Shown: in pieces, positions 47,930 to 59,959 of the stretch | Position numbering within the stretch: the first letter of the stretch is position 1 | Layout: each line of letters begins with the position of its first letter | Notes under the pieces: model-generated | Seen by the model: only the letters and a program-made list of their open reading frames with translations | The model's database searches: none | What the model was told of the DNA's origin: nothing | Program-made: the position numbers and the translations under genes | From: Pseudisothecium myosuroides | Lineage: Eukaryota; Streptophyta; Bryopsida; Hypnales; Lembophyllaceae | NCBI GenBank assembly: GCA_951799445.1 | Contig: OX637292.1 | Location: 16,185,296-16,249,295, forward strand | Direction: 5' to 3' | Length of the DNA stretch: 64,000 nucleotides

Positions 47930-49375
47930 ATTCCAAAGCCCCTTTATGGAACAAATTAATATTCAGATAGGCTTATATGATCTCAATTTTTGGTATAATT
48001 TTTTGAAACTTTTTTTCAAGATAGAAAACAAGTTAGCTTTCTGAGGATATAATTTTTATTTCAATCAATAAGTAGGAACAATAGTTATGCAACCAAATCT
48101 AAAAATATTCAAATTCGGAAAAAATAAAAAATTTGAAAAATTTGAATTATTATTTATTTCCTTATAGAATATATTTTTTTCTATTTGGAAATCTTTAACT
48201 CATTTCATTTAGATAAGTGACAAGAAAGTTATGGAACATTTTGTTTTGCAAGCATTTAGAGCTTTTAAAAAAAATTAATGTGTTGGCTTTGATTCTAAAC
48301 TCAAAGATTCTCAAATGAATTCATCAATGTAAAAAAATTTAAAATAAAAATCAATAATGCTAAAAACTAAAGTTTTGAAGATTCAAAGTCTTATAATCTA
48401 GTAAGGCAATGTCCTCATTAAGTTTTCTTCACTTCAAATGCTAATGTCTTCCAATCTAAGGTAGAAACATCCAAAAGTATCCTTGTACCTAATCTTTGTT
48501 CTTAGATGGACATTAAACCGTCCCTAGACTTCCATTGAATGGTCTTTGACATGTGTCATAAAGTTTTCTCCTCTCTTCACTGTGATTGGATAAGTGCTGA
48601 ATTTGGGTCCACCTATAAGACGGTTCCAGTGGTTTAGGCGATTGCAACTTTTAAAATTCATAGAAAATACATGCCAAGTCCGAAAAATCTAAGGTAATCC
48701 CCTCCCATAACCGACCGAATAAGGAATTCCAACATGATCTGGAGTAGTGAAGGCAAAACAAATTTTTTTTAGAGATACATCAATAGAAATGACATGGATT
48801 GCAAAAAATTTGGTAATTTTATCGCTTGAATTGAAATTACTATGAATTTTGGGAGGCAAAAGTGCGCCAGACCCATGGCCAATGTCTAGACTCTTCCAAT
48901 TCCGATCATTCAATAACTTTTTACCTAATCATTATTTCCTATTTTTCTTTTCACAACTTGGGACATGTGTCATGTATTTATTAGTTCCAACCTTGAAAAC
49001 AAAAAAAAATCACATTCTAAGCGTGGTCAAAAACACGTGCACCTATAGGTCGGGAATGGATCACTGGTCAGGAATGGGGGGGATTACCTTAATTTTTTTT
49101 TTAAATTCATTATTTTCTCTCGCTAAAACCAAAAAAAATATTATTTTTTTTTGAAATGGTGACTGCAAGTATGTTGAATTCCTTATTTTGATGGTTTTGG
49201 GTGCTTCCACTTATGCAATGAAACTTCATGAAAATCTTACCTTATGTTTTTATACAAGTTGACTATAAGATACTACAATTCAATATTCAAAGTTTTGTAT
49301 TTTCTTGACTCAATGCAATAGAAATGGTAATTATGAGTGTTTTTTGATGAAAAAGAAGCCTTATTATTCTAGGGA
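47930..49375 (-). mobile_element. family A relative, reverse orientation, interrupted by a family B MITE
   Basis: The left part (ATTCCTAAAATTCCAAAGCC, then CTTATATGATCTCAATTTTT) parallels the short copy at 6,493. The right part (CAATAGAAATGGTAATTATG ... TCTAGGGA then TTAA at 49,376-49,379) gives the other end. A family B element at 48,691-49,091 separates the halves. Confidence 0.55.
48691..49091 (+). mobile_element. MITE family B, intact copy (AAGGTAATCCCC ends)
   Basis: The ends AAGGTAATCCCC and GGGGGATTACCTT are inverted. The body is about 90 percent identical by eye to the inner copy at 28,114 (CCGACCGAATAAGGAATTCC, CACCTATAGGTCGGGAATGG). About 400 bp. Flanks are TA-rich, but a clean 3-bp duplication is not certain. 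Confidence 0.8.
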
Positions 49376-49379
49376 TTAA

Positions 49380-51429
49380 ATATTAGAACTTCATACAATA
49401 ATTATATCTTCTACCTTGACTAAAATTATGGAACAATGACTTCAAATGTGAGAACATTGAGGCAATGTTTGATTCTTGAATGTTTTTTTGTGGAAGACAT
49501 TGCTTAGAAGAGTAATCGTGGCTTTACAAATGTTGTTTAATTACCCTTGTAAATCAAAGTAGTGAAAGAAACAAATGTTTTGAAAGTTTTGCTTTTTGCA
49601 ATAGAAATGATAGTTTTGGAGTAGATGGTAAATGTGGTCATTGAACTTTTTGGGGTCATAACATCTAAACGATAAAAATTAAATCACAAGTTTACAATAT
49701 AAGTGGTGTGCAATCCTTGCAGTAATCATTTAATTTGATGATAAACATTCAAATAAAACTATGATGTTTTGCTTGAGTGACTCCATTTGAGCACGCTGTG
49801 AAAGCGATCATTTGACCAATTAAATAGAAATCGTTCAACAATTGAAAGTGAAATTCAGCCGACCACAGCACTTTCAATTACATAAATGGAAACAAATAGT
49901 CGCTTGAATGAGTTTTTATCAAACAAAAGGGGACCGCAGTAGGACACACCTTCACATGCATTTCGAATTTTTTCACCCCTCAAACCTCACCGGGGGCTCT
50001 ACAGCAAAGAACTAGTGCCAGAATCAGTTGGAAGTCGAAGGTGATTCATCATATAATTATATTAATGCCTCGAACAATGCCACAGTCATCATTGAAAATG
50101 CTTGCGTATTCGCCCAGGCAAATTATCACTGAAGCTCAAGGGTATTTAGGTATCCGATATGCACATTATATTTGCCTCATGCATAATTATATTCCAGCGA
50201 AAAAAACAATCATTCAGCTTTTGATAAGATGTTTTTGCAAAATAATATACTGATATAGCTCTTGGATTTCGAGTATAGAAATTTGCTTGTCTCGATCGGT
50301 TGTTAGTGGATCGAATTGTTAGTACGTTAGTACTGCTTAAGCTTAAGTTTAAAACATCCAGCCCGTACGTGAAGTTCTTCTGGTAAGACCTCAGATGGGG
50401 GCATGGGATTCAAGGTGCCAGAGTGTCACGGACTGAACATTTGGCATCATATATGAGACAGTCATAACTTAATTAACTTTCAAAAAAATGAAACAGGAGT
50501 TGGCCATGTATTTCAATTGATCCAGTCTAGGAATTTGATTATCCAGCGATCATTCTAGCTGACTGCTGACCAAGGCATGTCGATCTGATCAGGATGTATA
50601 CAGCGGAAAATATACTTATGCCAGTTTATGGCCATCTTAACGTCGACATAGTTACTGCGAAGAAGAGTGTCGTGATACATACCGCAGTAGCGTCGCGGGC
50701 TGATTCTATGTATTTGGCCTTAAAAAGGGTCGCTCTGATCCGTGCAAGAGGGATTGTGTGGTCCTGCTAGCTAGACATTGAAGTGATTGGGCATTTCTAC
50801 CTCGATCGATTAGGAGGAGTGCAATTCAAACTAAGGGTAAAACTCCAGGACAGCAGCCAGGTCACGTACATGGATAGATAGATAATATCCCAAGCCTAAA
50901 GAATCAAGCAAGAAGATTAAAAAAGAAGATAAAAAAATGAGACAAGTCGACCAGAACTCACATCAGGAACAGAAATGCAGGTGGCAATGCAGGTGGGTGG
51001 CTGCCCCCCATGACCCACAGTGGCAGCCCAGGCCAATTGCATGCACATTATTATGCAATGAATCAACATAACTATCACAAAGACAACCCTGCGCAACTCA
51101 AGGGCATTGCTTTTTAGTTAGATCACGATGCAATTCTATCGTCTGCAGCAATTAAACTGGGTCCCAGAGCTGAGCTAGCTGCTAACAGGTCGTTCTCAAA
51201 GTCCTTGGTCAATTCTGAAGCAGTCAAAGCTACCCAGGGCTGGCCTGGAATCATCAATGATCCATGATCAATCCAACTCAAGCGCCTGCAGCACGCTAGT
51301 GAGGGCCGGACATGAATGATCCATTCATGATGCCCTTGACAAATACGTACGTCAAGCTAGCTAGAGTAAGCCTAGCAAAATGAAAATGAAGCAATTATGA
51401 AATAGAAATTTGAGGGCGGTTAAGTTACC
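49380..51429. other. intergenic; repeat debris then lower-repeat sequence
   Basis: AATAGAAATGATAGTTTTGGAGTAG near 49,600 looks like another family A end. From about 49,900 the sequence becomes less repetitive and richer in GATC/GCTAGC words. No exon chain is recognised before the TATA box at 51,430. Confidence 0.45.
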
Positions 51430-51436
51430 TATAAAT
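51430..51436 (+). promoter_or_regulatory. TATA box candidate
   Basis: TATAAAT within CTATAAATTCAAGGCC. A start about 30 bp downstream would give a leader of roughly 150 nt before the ATG at 51,614 (MAEQWSLVVVLQ). Confidence 0.4.
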
Positions 51437-51613
51437 TCAAGGCCTCCCTGCATTCCCAATCAGACTGCCTTCCTTAACTTGCATATCCCGACTTCAGTAG
51501 TCGTCTCTTCAGTGCACTTGCTTAATCAGTCTGAGCCTCAGTGTGCTTGCTTTCGATTATTCCTTGCCTGTTGCTGCTACATACACCCCTCATTCACGCC
51601 CTTCGTCCGCAGC

Positions 51614-53246
51614 ATGGCTGAGCAGTGGAGCTTGGTGGTCGTCTTGCAGACCATTTCATCATGGCCGCGGTCACGACTGTGCTTAGTCGATCATGCACTC
51701 ACTGGATCGATCAAATACCATACCATAATATTATTATTTTTTTTCTTCCAATGATTGAGTACTAGATTTGCTAGGATCATGCATGCCCGTTACCTAGTGG
51801 CTAGCTAACTGCGCTTTGCATGCTCTTGAGAATTTAGAAGGTAGCAAGCCATGAATTTTCTCGATCAATGGACAGGGGAACCGGGAGGGCGATACCTGGG
51901 GGGTTTATAATTTTGTGCATGTGACTTACCTCCCCCCTTGACTTTCTGTTTTCGGAAAGTAAAGGGAGGAGTGAAGTCACATGCCCAAAATTATACCCCA
52001 TGGTATCGCCCTCCCGGTTCCCCTGTGATGAATTGCAAAGGAAACTAAATTAATTCGATATATGTTCGAGATAGTACAAGTCATTAGTCATGTGATTTTG
52101 CTTTCGATCACTGGCATGCGTGCAGCAATTGCTTGTGGTCAATACCAGTCGACATGCATGCATGTAATAGAAAGCTCCTATTGATTGATTGAGTTGCAAA
52201 GTCAAATAATTTGTTGTGTGCTCCATCGTGATGTTCATTCTCATGTACTGGCAGGTGGCAGGAGCGAGGCACGTCGATCACCACTAGTGACCGAGAGGAT
52301 GCTGCGATGGTCGATGCAATTTGCAGCTCCAACGGTCTGGTGTGCGCCGAGAGCACCCTCCAAACACTGTCCTCCAAGGCCGCGGGGCGTCGAGCGCGAT
52401 CACTCCATAAGCACCATCAATGACTTACAGCTCGACTTTTCCCTGGAGTTCGCGCTGTTGGTGGGCGGCACGATGACGCTCGACGCAAAGGGCCGCGATG
52501 ACGCCCCCAAGGACCTTCCTGACGGCGTAATCTGCAAGCTAGCTGCCCGTGCTCACCTCCTCCAACGCCCTGGCGCTCGTCCGGCACTTCAGCGTGGCGT
52601 GGCTCTCAACAGCGACCGTCACGCCGCCTACTTGTGCGGTTACGGAGCGCTGCCGGGAGAGAAGATGAGTTGCGCCGCCTACAATGCATAATATGAAACT
52701 TGTGTTGTGTTCTTTCTCGATGGAGGTTTTTGGACATCCACATGTTTTCATGCTAACAATGATGTCAAAAAGACATCTGTCAAGAAAAACACGAGTTTCT
52801 TACAGTGGCGACACCCGTACTCAAGTTGTCTCCTCCGAACTACCAGGCTCCAGAGTGAAGGTTCTTTCCATCAGCAACACGCCGACCCCTGCCTCCGGCA
52901 CCGCGAATTCGAAGGCGCCTGTCACCATCACAGGCTTCCGTAAAGGCTCCGTGGCCGAGGGCCAGAAACTCGTGGTGTGCCACGTTGTGAACTTCCCGAC
53001 ATCCCTTAACTATGGTCACCGCTTGCCGTTCACTAAAGTGACCACCGCCATGCTCCAGCCCAGCGCCTCCTTGTCGACATTCAGGCCGTGGGCGTGTGCC
53101 ACATCGACACTTCCCTGTGGCTCAGCACCCACCAGGCCTTCAACGCGCTCAGCATTCCCCGCAGCGATGAGGCTTGCCATTGGCTTGTCGATTCTGACCT
53201 CGTCTTTGTACCCACCACTGACGACGCCGACGCCCAGTTGGAGTGA
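51614..53246 (+). pseudogene. frame-broken gene of unknown family
   Basis: A GC-richer coding-looking tract follows the TATA box. Possible exon 1 starts at ATG 51,614 (MAEQWSLVVVLQ). After an AG at 52,261, one frame reads EDAAMVDAICSSNGLVCAES to a stop at 52,421. The next reads NDLQLDFSLEFALLVGGTMT to about 52,545. A third reads PVLTSSNALALVRHFSVAWL. Further on, VTITGFRKGSVAEGQKLVVC (about 52,920) is followed, one base out of frame, by LVDIQAVGVCHIDTSLWLST and ends TTDDADAQLE at the TGA 53,244-53,246. At least three frame changes are needed. I do not recognise the family. A 155-nt hairpin lies in the presumed intron. A gene with undetected introns remains possible. Confidence 0.4.
51872..52026. 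repeat. 155-nt near-perfect hairpin
   Basis: ACAGGGGAACCGGGAGGGCG (51,872) pairs exactly with CGCCCTCCCGGTTCCCCTGT (ending 52,026). The stem continues through TATAATTTTG / CAAAATTATA and CATGTGACTT / AAGTCACATG to a small loop around 51,946. The stem is more GC-rich than its surroundings. It could be a fold-back MITE or a microRNA-type precursor. Confidence 0.8.
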
Positions 53247-54225
53247 GCTAGACATTCTACCGCTGGCTGCTGATCGATTACTCCCTTCATTGCCTGCAGC
53301 TACATATATCTATATGTGGAGCTGCCTTCTGGTTGGGGAATGGAAAATACATGAATCAGCAGCAGTGAGGGTCCAATATGTTAAATGTGCGCTCAGTGTG
53401 TATGATGTCTGTTCTTTCATCGTGAATTTCTTCGTTCGTGTGCATGTGGTGTTCTGCACTGAGTGCGAATCCGTTGATTTCATGGCATGGACAACCTCTC
53501 TCCACAGATCGACTGGCTGGGATGGTCAGGATTGAGGTTGCCGAGCCCTTCTAAGAGAATGGGTGTGATTGGGATTCGTGGAGTCAGCTAGTGTCTTTAA
53601 TAACTACACGTCAGTGCGTAGGCTTATGGGAGTTGAGAGAATAGTCCTGGCTATAAGTACTTCGGAGAGGAGCTAGGATTGTCAGAGCTTGACTAATTAA
53701 GCCTGGAATGGCAATGGCCAGCATGTGTGCCTGACGTGAGTCAATCCAGCCAGATCGATGATCACCCTTCAGTTACCTTTGTGTGATGAATAAACTGGCT
53801 CCTTTTATTGTACTTAACTAACTATCAATGGCTTCGAATGGAAGTGTGCTCTTGTTATGTATAGATGGCCTCAGACGATATTGATTGACAGAAGCTGTAA
53901 TTTGCATTTTAAAATAGCTACCTCGTACGTAGTCAATGTGAAAAATCACACTCGGGAGATACGAGGTGGTTTCTTTTGGCAGATGTAAATTTTCAGAGGT
54001 TACATCAGCTGCTCTATTGCCAGATTGATTGAAGCGGAGGTCACTACTACAACAATCGTGTTCGACAAGTAATTGCAAATTTCCAATTATTTAGTAGAAT
54101 GTTCCGAAAGATATCTATTCCTTTGGTGGTAAAATGCCCAGAATTTCAGAGTTCAGAGCACTAATATGGACACATTTAAGTGCCTATATATATAGCTCTC
54201 GATACGTGTGCAATCATATGCTCAG

Positions 54226-55187
54226 GCTCCACTAGGGCAAATCGAAACTGTGACAGAGCTTCTAAGGAACCTGGTTGTGAGCCTTTACAAAGGAGACTCA
54301 CATTGGAAAGAGTCTGAAGCAGTGCAAAACTGGAGCCAATATTCATTCTCTGTAGGCCTGGTGAGTGCAGAAACATGAGATCTATCATATAGTGAGTGAA
54401 TGGTTGCAACAATTTCTCAAGGTCAGAGAGCAATCTCTGCAGCACTGATCTTACAAGTATCATTGTAAGTCTTCCTGCCTTGGTTCAGCCTGAAGTGGAA
54501 ATAACAAGAGAGATTGAATGGCAAGCAGTCTACCGTATGTGAAGGTCTGATCTGGCACCTGAGTGCCAGAAAACTTTACTTTTGGCGCACAGATGGGTTC
54601 GGCAGGTGATATATTCTAGGATATTCCAAAAATTCACTTGTAGTCTTCCAAAAATTTCACTTGGAATATTTTCAAAAATTCAGACATCCCAAAAAATACT
54701 TAATTTATGTCCGAATCTAACCTTCACGTAGGGTAACTTTAACTAATGTACGGTACGTGTTCCTGTCACTTAATTAAGACTAATGCTCACGACAGGTTAA
54801 TACTTGTAACTTCTGTACCAAGTGAAGCCAACCATATCACTACGTCTACCACATTTCCAGATTTTTGTGGCATGTGATTTCTAACGACAAATTCAGCTCA
54901 TCTCTATTCAAGTTAATAATGTTCGATAGCAAAGTGTAGGTACTTTTTGATTCAGAGCTAGTGCTTGACATTTGCTTCTGTTGAATTCCCAGAGGAATAC
55001 AGCTTCAGAAGACAGGCAGCAAAGATTTCGGCTCTCCCTTCAGCTATATGTTACCAGTGACATGAAACATGCCCAAGGAAATTGGATAAATTCAGAAGTG
55101 CTCGATGAAGGTGCCATCGTCACTGCAATTCCACATTTCTGCAGCAATGCACACATTGATGACCAGAGTTTACTCGGATATTTATGA
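54226..55187 (+). pseudogene. 3' exons of an unrecognised gene, with an in-frame TGA
   Basis: Exon-like segments with splice borders are 54,226-54,360 (APLGQIETVTELLRNLVVSL, ending GTGAGT), 54,427-54,464 (RAISAALILQVS, GTAAGT), 54,489-54,605 (PEVEITREIEWQAVYRM, TGA at 54,540-54,542, then RSDLAPECQKTLLLAHRWVR) and 54,993-55,187 (RNTASEDRQQRFRLSLQLYV ... DDQSLLGYL, stop). Segments 1, 3 and 4 are all phase 0 and look conserved, but the second does not fit phase. The in-frame TGA, the phase break and the lack of upstream exons suggest a decayed or captured fragment. I cannot name the family. Confidence 0.45.
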
Positions 55188-56072
55188 TTGTACCTTGAAG
55201 TATTATATTCAAGTACACAAAGTTATCAACTAAGAGTCTAAGAGGGTCATTGCAAGAAAGACTTGTCCTGAAACATTGTCACAAAAGGATTGGCAAAGCT
55301 TTCTATTGCAATAACTTCTGAAGCTTGACTTGCATGAAGTTGAATTTTTTATTGAAGATGTTTGTCTTGAGTGTAATCATATCTCATATTTTTCAAAAAT
55401 TTAAAAAAATTATTTTATATTAAAAAAATAATTAAAATAATATGTCACGTTTCAAGTTTTAGGGGTTTTGAGTACTATAGAGTCCCCAAATTTAATGATC
55501 TAGGGCTGAAATTTCTATGACATATTTTCATAGTAGGGAATCATATTTCTACTGAGGAAAATTTAAAAATGTTTTATCTTATGTCCTCTACATTTATACA
55601 AATAGGGCTCCCTTGCGCGTTCAATTTTGAACATTAAAAAGGATTTCAAGACCATTCTTTTGGTGAAATCTACTCATCATAAAGTCTTTCCAAATGGACA
55701 ATTTTTAGTTTCTTTGATAATCGTTTTCCCTATTTTTTACAAATTAAAACGTCCAAGTATCTATTTTCTGGAGATTTTGCACTTTTCTAGTTCTCCTATT
55801 TAATGAATTTTTTTGGGATTTTTCTTTATAGTGTACCTTCTTCTTATAAGTCTATACATTGGTCTTATTTTTTTTATTTAAAAAAAAAAATTCTAATTTT
55901 AAAGTACATCCGAAAAAAAGGCCGAGTATTGCCAAAGTGGAACAAAAACAGGAGGTCATTCTTGCAACGACCCAAGACAAGCATGCTTTATGTTTCAAGT
56001 CGCCACCCTTAGAACTCATGGAATTCTACTAAATAATTTAACAAATTTTACATTAGCCCCATATCATTTCAA
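55188..56072. other. intergenic, no gene recognised
   Basis: AT-rich sequence without coding structure. Confidence 0.5.
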
Positions 56073-57007
56073 TCTCTAAAGGACCAAACACCATTTTTTG
56101 GCAACATAGTAATTTTGGGCAGTTGACTACAAATGGAAATTTTATTATTTTTCTTTGAAATTTTCACACAAGATGTGCCCAAGGTGTAGCTTCAAGGTCC
56201 AACAATTTTCATAACTTCTGACTACATGGTTAAAAAGTTATTGCATGATATGTAATTTTCCACGATCGGTGGGCAGCCCGGGCAGCTCAAAAAAATTCTT
56301 TAAAATCACTTTTATAAAAAATAAAAAATTGAAATTGGTTCTTTAGATTTATATATACATGGAAAGCTTTGAATCATTCCATTTGGATTAATGAGTCAAA
56401 AGTTATGAGGAGTTTTAGTTTGAGGGTAGTTATAGAATCTCTATTCTAAAATAAACTTTGAAGTCTTTTATTTTACTCAATTTTCAATAATTTTGAAAAC
56501 AAAACAAAATATAAAATGTATATTGTATAATACAACATTATAGTTGTTGGAATTGGCATTTTTCAATTCCATAACTAAATTCTTGACAATTTAGTATTTT
56601 GAGTCATTTTCTACTTCTTTCTACTTACTATTTTTTTCCTATAAGTTGTACAATTTTAAATGATCTGAAATTTTTTAAACATGTAGCCAACTTGCCTTGA
56701 AGAATGAATTCAAAGAGTAACCACCATTTTGGACATTTTTTCATACAAATGTGACCCTGTGAAGGGCAGCTGCCCGTTTTTCAGCAGGGACAAAAAAAGG
56801 GTTTTTGTCAATTCAAATGCTAATATCTTGTAATTTACATGGTGGAAAATTCTGAAATTTTGACCACGTGTTCTCAAGTAAGCATACTACAAGATCCTAC
56901 AATTACATATGTTCAAAAATGTTTAAAAAAAAAAAATTGGTACTTGTATTAGAAATGGCAGTTTTGGAGTGGTTTTGGTGAAAACATAGTCAAAAACATT
57001 TTAGGGG
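56073..57007 (-). mobile_element. TTAA-type MITE family A, copy 6 (reverse)
   Basis: Read on the minus strand it begins CCCCTAAAATG with ACTCCAAAACTGCCATTTCT and ends GGTCCTTTAGAGA. It is of the copy 3 sequence type and 935 bp. The flanks are TCAA and TTGA, which are TTAA with one change on each side, consistent with an old insertion. Confidence 0.75.
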
Positions 57008-57780
57008 TTGATGTCTAATCTTGGGGAAAAAACATTTGACCAATGATAGGGGTAGTCTATGGTGAAAGATCAAATTCTTCAATCAAACAGTCTTATGCAT
57101 TTTGTATGAGGTGCAAACTTGGTGGGCATCCATAATCTAAGTTATGATCTACCTTCTTTAGGAGTCTTAATATGAAGAGGTTTTCTATAATGCCACTTAT
57201 TTTGTATTGTTGTTTGACAAGCTTGCTTACCTTGCTTCAAGTTAGAGTTTATGTGGCTCTATTACATACCTTGTTCTATTAGCTTCTGGAAATGCAACAA
57301 AGTCTTAAATCCTAAAGAAATAAAGGTCCTCTTGTTCAATCATTGGATGTATCTTGTTCAAACTTGACTATAAATTTAAAAATAAACTAACTATTTATTT
57401 AAATTATTAAAATGAAACTTGACAAATTTTTCTTCTATTTCTTTTAAAAGTTCTGAACACATCCAAAAATTCAATGAGTCAAATTGCTATTGCAAGCTCT
57501 ATATCAATTAATGAATAGAATCCAATTATTAAATATTAAATATTTATCAATTAAATTCTAAATTTCTAAATTTAATAAAAGAGTGGTTAATAGATTTGCG
57601 GCAATGTTCTTGAACTTCAAAAACGAAAATCCCATGCATGAACACCTCCAAATCTATCCCAACTACTACAAAATCAACTTCAAATAGATTTCTGCATTGC
57701 CATTACTTACTTCTAAAATCCAGAATCTCATTCATTGTAGATTGCAAATTGCAAATTGAGTTTCAATTTAGGAGAAGTAA

Positions 57781-57781
<1 letters not shown>

Positions 57782-57867
<86 letters not shown>
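57782..57867. repeat. (TA)n microsatellite
   Basis: About 43 uninterrupted TA units. Confidence 0.97.
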
Positions 57868-57870
<3 letters not shown>

Positions 57871-58909
57871 AATCAAACAACAATTATCTAAAACAGTAAT
57901 TCTCTACAACAATACTTGCCACCATTGTCAAAATTGAAACACTCTTTTGTTGTTGTCATTCGTATTGCTAAAATCTACACACAGAGTTGAGGGTTCAAGG
58001 TAGCCGTCCTTGTCTAATTCTAATTCACGCATGAGCTTTGTAAATTGCACCTCGTTGTCTCTAAGTTCATGGAGTTTTCTACTCTGTGCAGAGGGCATGG
58101 AGGCTCACTGATAACTACAACGGTGGAGATAAAGACTGTTGCCGCCGATTGCCCTATTCCAGCATACTGATCTTCCTTGCTCCGGGCTCAAGGTTAATGT
58201 TGTGCACGAGGTGGTTGCTTTTTGATGTGGAGACCATGCTCAAAGATCTGTTGCTTGCCCCACAAAAGGCCTATCAAATGATTATAGCAACGTCATGGAA
58301 CAACCGAGCGGATCTTTGTGCAAAGTCTTCGCAGTAGTATACCTACAAGTATCATATTCCTCAACTTCAAACAATTGTTTTCAACAACATTCACTTGTTG
58401 TCAATATTATTCATGACCCTTATCTAAACAACTAACTTTGGTATCTCCATTGGTGATGCAAAAGAGTGGTGCAATAACCGTATAAATTGTCTCTCAAGAG
58501 CATTTGTTTCATCTCATAGGCCAAATATATGCTAGAGTTTGGTCTCCCTTCTAGATAGTATTTTGGTGGTAGAATTAGGTTAGACACACACATTAAACCG
58601 GTATTTCGTTAAGATGAAGGTAGTCCACAAACTTAGCATTTTCACGTTTAGACTATGCACTCTGAAATCTATACCAGTCCTAGGTAGGAATGAAAAGAAA
58701 AATGGTGTATGGAATACCACCATTTAACAAAATTATCCATATTAGCATCTTTTTTCATCTCAATAAATTGTGTAGACTAAAGAGCTAGTAGACCTTGCAC
58801 TTTTCTATGTCTCTTTACTACTATTCTGTATAGTACAGTCAACCACTCTAATGCGTTGGTAGCTATGACACAAATTGAAAGTTTAACATTGGAAGTACGA
58901 GTCTATGAC
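57868..58909. other. intergenic, one weak exon-like patch
   Basis: An 83-codon frame at 58,086-58,337 (reading TDNYNGGDKDCCRRLPYSS in part) follows a CTGTGCAG acceptor-like site and is richer in GC than its flanks. It matches no family I know and no partner exon is seen. Confidence 0.35.
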
Positions 58910-59050
58910 TAAGGTAGAAGGTCCTTAAATTGACCAGGTTCTACATGTGTCCTCTATCTAGAAATGAGTGACATGCTCCTTGAAATATATATTATTATCA
59001 TTGATGAAATAGGTAGGCTTAAATGGACAATTTGTGGACTTCCTACCTTA
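58910..59050. mobile_element. MITE family C, internally deleted copy
   Basis: Ends TAAGGTAGAAGGTCC (58,910-58,924) and GGACTTCCTACCTTA (59,036-59,050) are inverses with two mismatches. At 141 bp it lacks most of the family core. Confidence 0.75.
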
Positions 59051-59373
59051 TTGGCTTCAAGTCTCACTGTCCTTTAGTTTGTTTGCTACCATTTTACAAC
59101 TAAATAAGAACGACAAATTTTAACATATTTTTCAAAGATGAAGTCATATGTTTAATATAAGTCATAAGATTTTCAAATTTTTGGAATTTTTTGAGAATAT
59201 TGAATATTTGCAAGAAAAATATGAAGAAAATTCATATCAAATACAAAATGTATTTGGAAAATCTGAAATTTTCACCATAGATGTATAACATCTTGGTATA
59301 AACCAAAGTTATTGTATCAATCTAAAATTAGAAAATCAACAAACCATGGTTATAGGTCCAGAATTCATACAAG

Positions 59374-59959
59374 TGATTGCACAAAACACTTGCTGATTTT
59401 GTTGCATTTTATAGTTTTCATGTTTTTTTTGGGGGAGTACTTTAAAATTAGAAAAACAATTTTAAATTTAAAAAAAAAAATGTTCAATGTATACACCTAT
59501 AAAATGACGGTAATTACCAAAGGAAAATCATAGAAAAATTCTCTAAGTAGGAGAACTAAAAAAGTGCCAAGTCTCAAAAAATACATATTTTGATGTTATT
59601 ATTAGTGAAAAATAGGAAAAACATTAAATGAAGAAAATAAAAACTGGCCAATTATAGAAACTCTATGGAGATGGTCATTCACCAAAATAGCCACCAAAAT
59701 TTATTTTTACATGTTTCAAAATGCAAGTAGAAAGAGGCTCACTTTAGGGACTTCTAAACAACATATAATTAATTTTTTTTGGAAATCCTTTCAATAGTAG
59801 CTAGAAGTATATTACAAGACCATCTTTTTCAAATTTCAGCTCCAAATTCATTTATTTGGGTACGACTTTGTTTAGAAGCCAGAATGCAAAAGTTATGGCC
59901 AAAAAACAAATCAAAATGCAACGTGTGACAGAAAATAGTACAAGTGTTTTGTGCAATTA
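59374..59959 (+). mobile_element. TIR element family I, copy 1
   Basis: TGATTGCACAAAACACTTG at the left and CAAGTGTTTTGTGCAATTA at the right are inverses (18 of 19). The body shares ordered blocks with copy 2 (TTTTGTTGCATTTTATA, GGTAATTACCAAAGGAAA, TGGTCATTCACC, AAAAGTTATGGCCAAAAAAC). 586 bp, non-coding. Confidence 0.8.

Noticed and set aside
52684..53535. 283-codon single frame taken as one protein
   Set aside because: The convincing protein sequence changes frame near 53,050. The remainder of this frame is low-complexity Pro/Ser/Thr, typical of a shadow frame.
57638..57868. 76-codon frame ending in an Ile-Tyr repeat
   Set aside because: It reads through the (TA)n array; the rest is short and featureless.
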